Source: Rhodococcus sp. OK519 (lineage in GTDB: Bacteria > Actinomycetota > Actinomycetes > Mycobacteriales > Mycobacteriaceae). Taken from it: DNA of 64,000 nucleotides. The position numbers and the translations under genes are program-made. The stretch covers positions 310,001 to 374,000 of the forward strand of contig NZ_QAOW01000001.1 in assembly GCF_003051005.1 (NCBI RefSeq), written 5' to 3'. Positions 59,889-64,000 of this stretch are shown here, piece by piece (position 1 is the stretch's first letter; every line of letters starts with the position of its first letter). Under the pieces are notes generated by a model. The model was not told where the DNA came from. It was given only the letters and a program-made list of their open reading frames with translations, and did not search any database.

Positions 59889-60263
59889 ATGCCAACCATC
59901 AACCAGCTGGTCCGCAAGGGCCGCCGCGACAAGACCGCGAAGGTCAAGACCGCGGCCCTGAAGGGCAGCCCGCAGCGCCGTGGCGTGTGCACTCGCGTGT
60001 ACACCACCACCCCGAAGAAGCCGAACTCCGCGCTGCGAAAGGTCGCCCGCGTGCGCCTGACCAGCTCCGTCGAGGTCACCGCTTACATCCCGGGTGAGGG
60101 CCACAACCTGCAGGAGCACTCGATGGTGCTCGTCCGCGGCGGTCGTGTGAAGGACCTCCCGGGTGTGCGCTACAAGATCATCCGCGGCTCGCTCGACACC
60201 CAGGGTGTCAAGAACCGCAAGCAGGCCCGCAGCCGCTACGGCGCCAAGAAGGAGAAGAGCTAA
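59889..60263 (+). CDS. rpsL: Ribosomal protein uS12
   Basis: A 124-residue small-subunit decoding-centre protein. It has the [18 protein letters not shown] block and the [14 protein letters not shown] block; both lysines whose mutation gives streptomycin resistance are wild type. The ATG is preceded by GAAGAAGAAAG, and its stop shares one base with the rpsG start. Confidence 0.98.
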   Translation: MPTINQLVRKGRRDKTAKVKTAALKGSPQRRGVCTRVYTTTPKKPNSALRKVARVRLTSSVEVTAYIPGEGHNLQEHSMVLVRGGRVKDLPGVRYKIIRGSLDTQGVKNRKQARSRYGAKKEKS

Positions 60264-60733
60264 TGCCACGTAAGGGCCCCGCTCCCAAGCGTCCGCTTGT
60301 CGCCGATCCTGTCTACGGTTCGCCGCTCGTCACGCAGCTCGTCAACAAGATCCTGATGGACGGCAAGAAGTCCACCGCCGAGCGCATCGTCTACGGTGCC
60401 CTCGAGCAGGCTCGCGAGAAGACCGGCACCGATCCGGTCGTCACCCTCAAGCGCGCGCTCGACAACGTCAAGCCCGCCCTCGAGGTCCGCAGCCGTCGCG
60501 TCGGTGGCGCCACCTACCAGGTTCCGGTCGAGGTTCGTCCGGGTCGTTCCACCACGCTGGCCCTGCGCTGGCTGGTGACCTTCTCGCGTGCACGTCGTGA
60601 GAAGACGATGGTCGAGCGTCTCGCCAACGAGCTCATGGATGCGAGCAACGGCCTCGGTGCCGCTGTGAAGCGTCGCGAGGACACCCACAAGATGGCTGAA
60701 GCCAACAAGGCGTTCGCGCACTACCGCTGGTGA
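60263..60733 (+). CDS. rpsG: Ribosomal protein uS7
   Basis: A 156-residue primary 16S rRNA-binding protein that nucleates the 30S head. It starts [11 protein letters not shown] and has the family signature segment [17 protein letters not shown]; the C-terminus ends [15 protein letters not shown]. It overlaps rpsL by one base. A perfect 16-bp hairpin separates it from fusA. Confidence 0.98.
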   Translation: MPRKGPAPKRPLVADPVYGSPLVTQLVNKILMDGKKSTAERIVYGALEQAREKTGTDPVVTLKRALDNVKPALEVRSRRVGGATYQVPVEVRPGRSTTLALRWLVTFSRARREKTMVERLANELMDASNGLGAAVKRREDTHKMAEANKAFAHYRW

Positions 60734-60737
60734 TACC

Positions 60738-60785
60738 ACGCCAGGCCGAGGGAGCCTTCGGGCACCGAATCCCTCGGCCTGGCGT
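60738..60785 (+). terminator. Strong hairpin between rpsG and fusA
   Basis: A perfect 16-bp stem (60738-60753 with 60770-60785) and a 16-base loop, 5 bases after the rpsG stop. It may partly terminate the rpsLG message or be an autoregulatory S7 site; no U-tract follows. Confidence 0.7.
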
Positions 60786-60883
60786 TATCACTACTGTGTC
60801 GGCTCCGTCACCGGGCCGGCTGACAAGAAAAAGAGACGTGGCCCCAGAAGGGCCGACACGATCAACGAGCGGGGAAGAATCCT

Positions 60884-62986
60884 GTGGCACAGGAAGTGCT
60901 GACCGACCTGAACAAGGTCCGCAACATCGGCATCATGGCGCACATCGATGCCGGCAAGACCACCACCACCGAGCGCATCCTCTTCTACACCGGTGTGAAC
61001 TACAAGATCGGTGAGACCCACGACGGTGCGTCGACGACCGACTGGATGGAGCAGGAGAAGGAGCGTGGTATCACCATCACCTCCGCTGCTGTCACCTGTT
61101 TCTGGAACAACAACCAGATCAACATCATCGACACCCCCGGCCACGTCGACTTCACGGTCGAGGTCGAGCGGTCGCTGCGCGTGCTCGATGGCGCCGTTGC
61201 CGTGTTCGACGGCAAGGAGGGCGTCGAGCCCCAGTCCGAGCAGGTCTGGCGTCAGGCTGCCAAGTACGACGTTCCGCGCATCTGCTTCGTCAACAAGATG
61301 GACAAGATGGGCGCGGATTTCTACTTCACCGTGCAGACCATCATCGACCGTCTCGGCGCGAAGCCGCTCGTCATCCAGCTGCCGATCGGCGCTGAGGACG
61401 ACTTCGACGGTGTTGTCGACCTCGTCGAGATGAAGGCCATCACCTGGCGCGGCGTCGTGCCGACCGGTACCGAGCCGACCATCGAGGAGATCCCCGCGGA
61501 TCTCGCCGACAAGGCTGCCGAGTACCGCGAGAAGCTGCTCGAGACCGTTGCCGAGTCCGACGAAGCTCTCATGGAGAAGTACTTCGGCGGCGAAGAGCTC
61601 ACGGTCGAGGAGATCAAGGGCGCCATCCGCAAGATGACGGTCGCCTCCGAGCTGTACCCGGTGCTGTGTGGCTCCGCGTTCAAGAACAAGGGCGTTCAGC
61701 CCATGCTCGACGCGGTCATCGACTACCTCCCGAACCCGCTGGACATCGGTGAGGTCGAGGGCCACAAGCTGAACGACGAGGAGACCATCCTCACGCGTAA
61801 GCCGAGCAAGGAAGAGCCGTTCTCGGCTCTGGCCTTCAAGATCGCTGCGCACCCGTTCTTCGGCAAGCTCACCTTCGTGCGCGTCTACTCGGGTCGTATC
61901 GATCCGGGTGCCCAGGTCCTCAACGCGACCAAGGGTAAGAAGGAGCGCATCGGCAAGCTCTTCCAGATGCACGCCAACAAGGAGAACCCGGTCGACGAGG
62001 CCGTCGCGGGCCACATCTACGCGATGATCGGCCTGAAGGACACCACGACCGGTGACACCCTGTGCGCGCAGGACAACCCGATCGTCCTCGAGTCGATGAC
62101 GTTCCCGGACCCGGTCATCCAGGTCTCGATCGAGCCCAAGACGAAGTCCGACCAGGAGAAGCTGGGCACCGCGATCCAGAAGCTCGCCGAAGAGGATCCG
62201 ACCTTCTCGGTCGAGCTCGACGAGGAGACCGGCCAGACCGTCATCGGCGGCATGGGCGAGCTCCACCTCGACATCCTCGTCGACCGTATGCGTCGCGAGT
62301 TCAAGGTCGAGGCCAACGTCGGCAAGCCGCAGGTTGCGTACCGTGAGACCATCACCAAGAAGGTCGAGAAGCACGAGTTCACGCACAAGAAGCAGACCGG
62401 TGGCTCCGGCCAGTTCGCGAAGGTCATCATCGCCCTCGAGCCGTTCATCGGCGAGGACGGCGCGAGCTACCAGTTCGAGAACAAGGTCTCCGGCGGCCGC
62501 GTTCCGCGCGAGTACATCCCCTCCGTGGACCACGGCGCCCAGGACGCGATGCAGTACGGTGTTCTCGCCGGCTACCCGCTCGTGAACCTGAAGCTGACCC
62601 TGCTCGACGGCGCTTACCATGACGTCGACTCCTCGGAAATGGCCTTCAAGGTTGCCGGTTCGCAGGCGCTGAAGGAAGCCGCCCGCAAGGCCGGCCCGGT
62701 CATTCTCGAGCCCCTCATGGCTGTCGAGGTCACCACGCCCGAGGATTACATGGGTGAAGTGATCGGCGACCTCAACTCCCGCCGTGGCCAGATCCAGGCC
62801 ATGGAGGAACGCAGTGGTGCCCGTGTCGTGAAGGCGCTGGTTCCGCTCTCGGAGATGTTCGGTTACATCGGTGACCTGCGGTCGAAGACCCAGGGTCGCG
62901 CGAACTTCTCCATGGTGTTCGATTCCTACGCAGAGGTTCCCTCGAACGTCTCGAAGGAAATCATCGCCAAGGCGACCGGCGAGTAA
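60884..62986 (+). CDS. fusA: Elongation factor G
   Basis: The 700-residue translocase GTPase. G1 is [15 protein letters not shown] near residue 20, G3 is DTPGHVDF, G4 is NKMD, and domains II-V complete the usual length. The GTG at 60884 has an AGCGGGGAAG-type ribosome-binding site. It is transcribed with tuf 89 bp downstream. Confidence 0.98.
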   Translation: MAQEVLTDLNKVRNIGIMAHIDAGKTTTTERILFYTGVNYKIGETHDGASTTDWMEQEKERGITITSAAVTCFWNNNQINIIDTPGHVDFTVEVERSLRVLDGAVAVFDGKEGVEPQSEQVWRQAAKYDVPRICFVNKMDKMGADFYFTVQTIIDRLGAKPLVIQLPIGAEDDFDGVVDLVEMKAITWRGVVPTGTEPTIEEIPADLADKAAEYREKLLETVAESDEALMEKYFGGEELTVEEIKGAIRKMTVASELYPVLCGSAFKNKGVQPMLDAVIDYLPNPLDIGEVEGHKLNDEETILTRKPSKEEPFSALAFKIAAHPFFGKLTFVRVYSGRIDPGAQVLNATKGKKERIGKLFQMHANKENPVDEAVAGHIYAMIGLKDTTTGDTLCAQDNPIVLESMTFPDPVIQVSIEPKTKSDQEKLGTAIQKLAEEDPTFSVELDEETGQTVIGGMGELHLDILVDRMRREFKVEANVGKPQVAYRETITKKVEKHEFTHKKQTGGSGQFAKVIIALEPFIGEDGASYQFENKVSGGRVPREYIPSVDHGAQDAMQYGVLAGYPLVNLKLTLLDGAYHDVDSSEMAFKVAGSQALKEAARKAGPVILEPLMAVEVTTPEDYMGEVIGDLNSRRGQIQAMEERSGARVVKALVPLSEMFGYIGDLRSKTQGRANFSMVFDSYAEVPSNVSKEIIAKATGE

Positions 62987-63075
62987 CCTCGGTTTCGCCG
63001 GCCGAAGCACGACCAACGTAATAACCAACCGCACTGCTGCATACCGCAAGCACAATCAGTCCAGGAGGACATCCA

Positions 63076-64000
63076 GTGGCGAAGGCGAAGTTCGAGCGGA
63101 CCAAGCCGCACGTGAACATCGGCACCATCGGTCACGTCGACCACGGCAAGACGACGACGACCGCGGCCATCACCAAGGTGCTCGCTGACAAGTACCCGAC
63201 CCTCAACGAGAGCTTCGCGTTCGACCAGATCGACAAGGCTCCCGAAGAGAAGGCTCGTGGTATCACGATCAACATCTCGCATGTTGAGTACCAGACGGAG
63301 AAGCGTCACTACGCTCACGTCGATGCCCCCGGTCACGCCGACTACATCAAGAACATGATCACCGGCGCGGCTCAGATGGACGGCGCGATCCTGGTCGTGG
63401 CGGCCACCGACGGCCCGATGCCCCAGACGCGTGAGCACGTGCTGCTCGCTCGCCAGGTCGGCGTGCCCTACATCCTCGTCGCGCTGAACAAGGCCGACAT
63501 GGTCGACGACGAGGAAATCCTCGAGCTCGTCGAGATGGAGGTCCGCGAACTGCTGGCCGGCCAGGAGTTCGACGAGGACGCACCGGTCATCCCGATCTCG
63601 GCGCTGAAGGCACTCGAGGGCGACGCCAAGTGGGTCAAGTCCATCGAGGACCTGATGGACGCTGTGGACGAGTCCATCCCGGAGCCGGTTCGTGAGACCG
63701 AGAAGCCCTTCCTCATGCCCGTCGAGGACGTCTTCACGATCACCGGTCGTGGCACCGTCGTCACCGGTCGTATCGAGCGTGGCGTGGTCAACGTGAACGA
63801 AGAGGTCGAGATCGTCGGCATCCGCCCGACCTCGACCAAGACCACGGTCACCGGCATCGAGATGTTCCGCAAGCTGCTCGACCAGGGCCAGGCCGGCGAC
63901 AACGTCGGTCTGCTGGTTCGTGGCATCAAGCGCGAAGATGTCGAGCGCGGCCAGGTTGTCGTCAAGCCGGGCACCACGACTCCCCACACGGAGTTCGAGG
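63076..64000 (+). CDS. tuf: Elongation factor Tu, 3'-truncated by window edge
   Basis: The GTPase that delivers aminoacyl-tRNA; the first 308 codons are visible out of about 396. G1 is [11 protein letters not shown]3 is DAPGHADY, G4 is NKAD, and domain II begins around [17 protein letters not shown]. The GTG start has CAGGAGGA upstream. It runs off the window in domain II. Confidence 0.98.
   Translation, partial: MAKAKFERTKPHVNIGTIGHVDHGKTTTTAAITKVLADKYPTLNESFAFDQIDKAPEEKARGITINISHVEYQTEKRHYAHVDAPGHADYIKNMITGAAQMDGAILVVAATDGPMPQTREHVLLARQVGVPYILVALNKADMVDDEEILELVEMEVRELLAGQEFDEDAPVIPISALKALEGDAKWVKSIEDLMDAVDESIPEPVRETEKPFLMPVEDVFTITGRGTVVTGRIERGVVNVNEEVEIVGIRPTSTKTTVTGIEMFRKLLDQGQAGDNVGLLVRGIKREDVERGQVVVKPGTTTPHTEFE

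Overview
The window looks like a chromosomal segment of a high-GC, mycolic-acid-producing actinobacterium, most likely Rhodococcus or a close relative in the Nocardiaceae. The evidence is GTG/TTG starts, actinobacterial -10 boxes (TANNNT), a menaquinone locus followed by htpX, a hadAB mycolate dehydratase pair, a complete mce import operon with its own ATPase, and gene order close to Mycobacterium tuberculosis around menC-menD-menG-menJ, rplK-rplA-rplJ-rplL, rpoB-rpoC and rpsL-rpsG-fusA-tuf. Genus is inferred from gene content and synteny recalled from memory; no database was searched.

Layout. 1-10.6 kb: menaquinone genes (menC partial, menD, menG, menJ, a polyprenyl diphosphate synthase) mixed with a siderophore-interacting protein, a flavin reductase-like protein, a PAP2 phosphatase, htpX and yajQ. 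10.7-15.7 kb: tRNA-Tyr, an aldehyde dehydrogenase/MmgE-PrpD pair, tRNA-Thr, tRNA-Met, rpmG and hadAB. 15.8-21.8 kb: tRNA-Trp, secE, nusG, rplK, rplA, then rplJ-rplL, split by an inverted DHA2 efflux gene. 21.9-33.3 kb: a self-contained mce lipid-import operon (mceG, yrbEA, yrbEB, mceA-F and two Mce-associated membrane proteins). 33.5-41.3 kb: rpoB and rpoC. 41.4-47.6 kb: an acyl-ACP thioesterase, fprB-type ferredoxin reductase, a quinone oxidoreductase and an autoregulated-looking marR/efflux pair. 48.1-57.5 kb: a tightly overlapping catabolic operon (TIGR03084, AtuA-like, fadE13, accD2, accA2, fadE12, echA7). 57.5-59.6 kb: a 43-codon acidic amphipathic peptide gene, a TetR regulator and twin DUF3558 lipoproteins. 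59.6-64 kb: the str operon (rpsL, rpsG, fusA, tuf partial).

How the genes work together. The men genes make menaquinone and MenJ saturates its tail. hadAB serve FAS-II mycolate elongation. The mce operon encodes a whole importer (ATPase, two permeases, six substrate-binding subunits, accessory proteins). The acc2 operon should oxidise, carboxylate and further process an unidentified acyl-CoA. Most operons end in strong GC-rich hairpins. Several promoters carry palindromes that look like operators (marR, efflux gene, mceG, acc2 operon, peptide/tetR region).

The points I consider most worth a second look are the tiny acidic peptide gene with duplicated operator-like motifs, the cysteine-rich frame in the rpsL leader, the acc2 operon with an EchA7 lacking one canonical crotonase glutamate, the triple-palindrome mceG promoter, and a 27-bp repeat array inside nusG.
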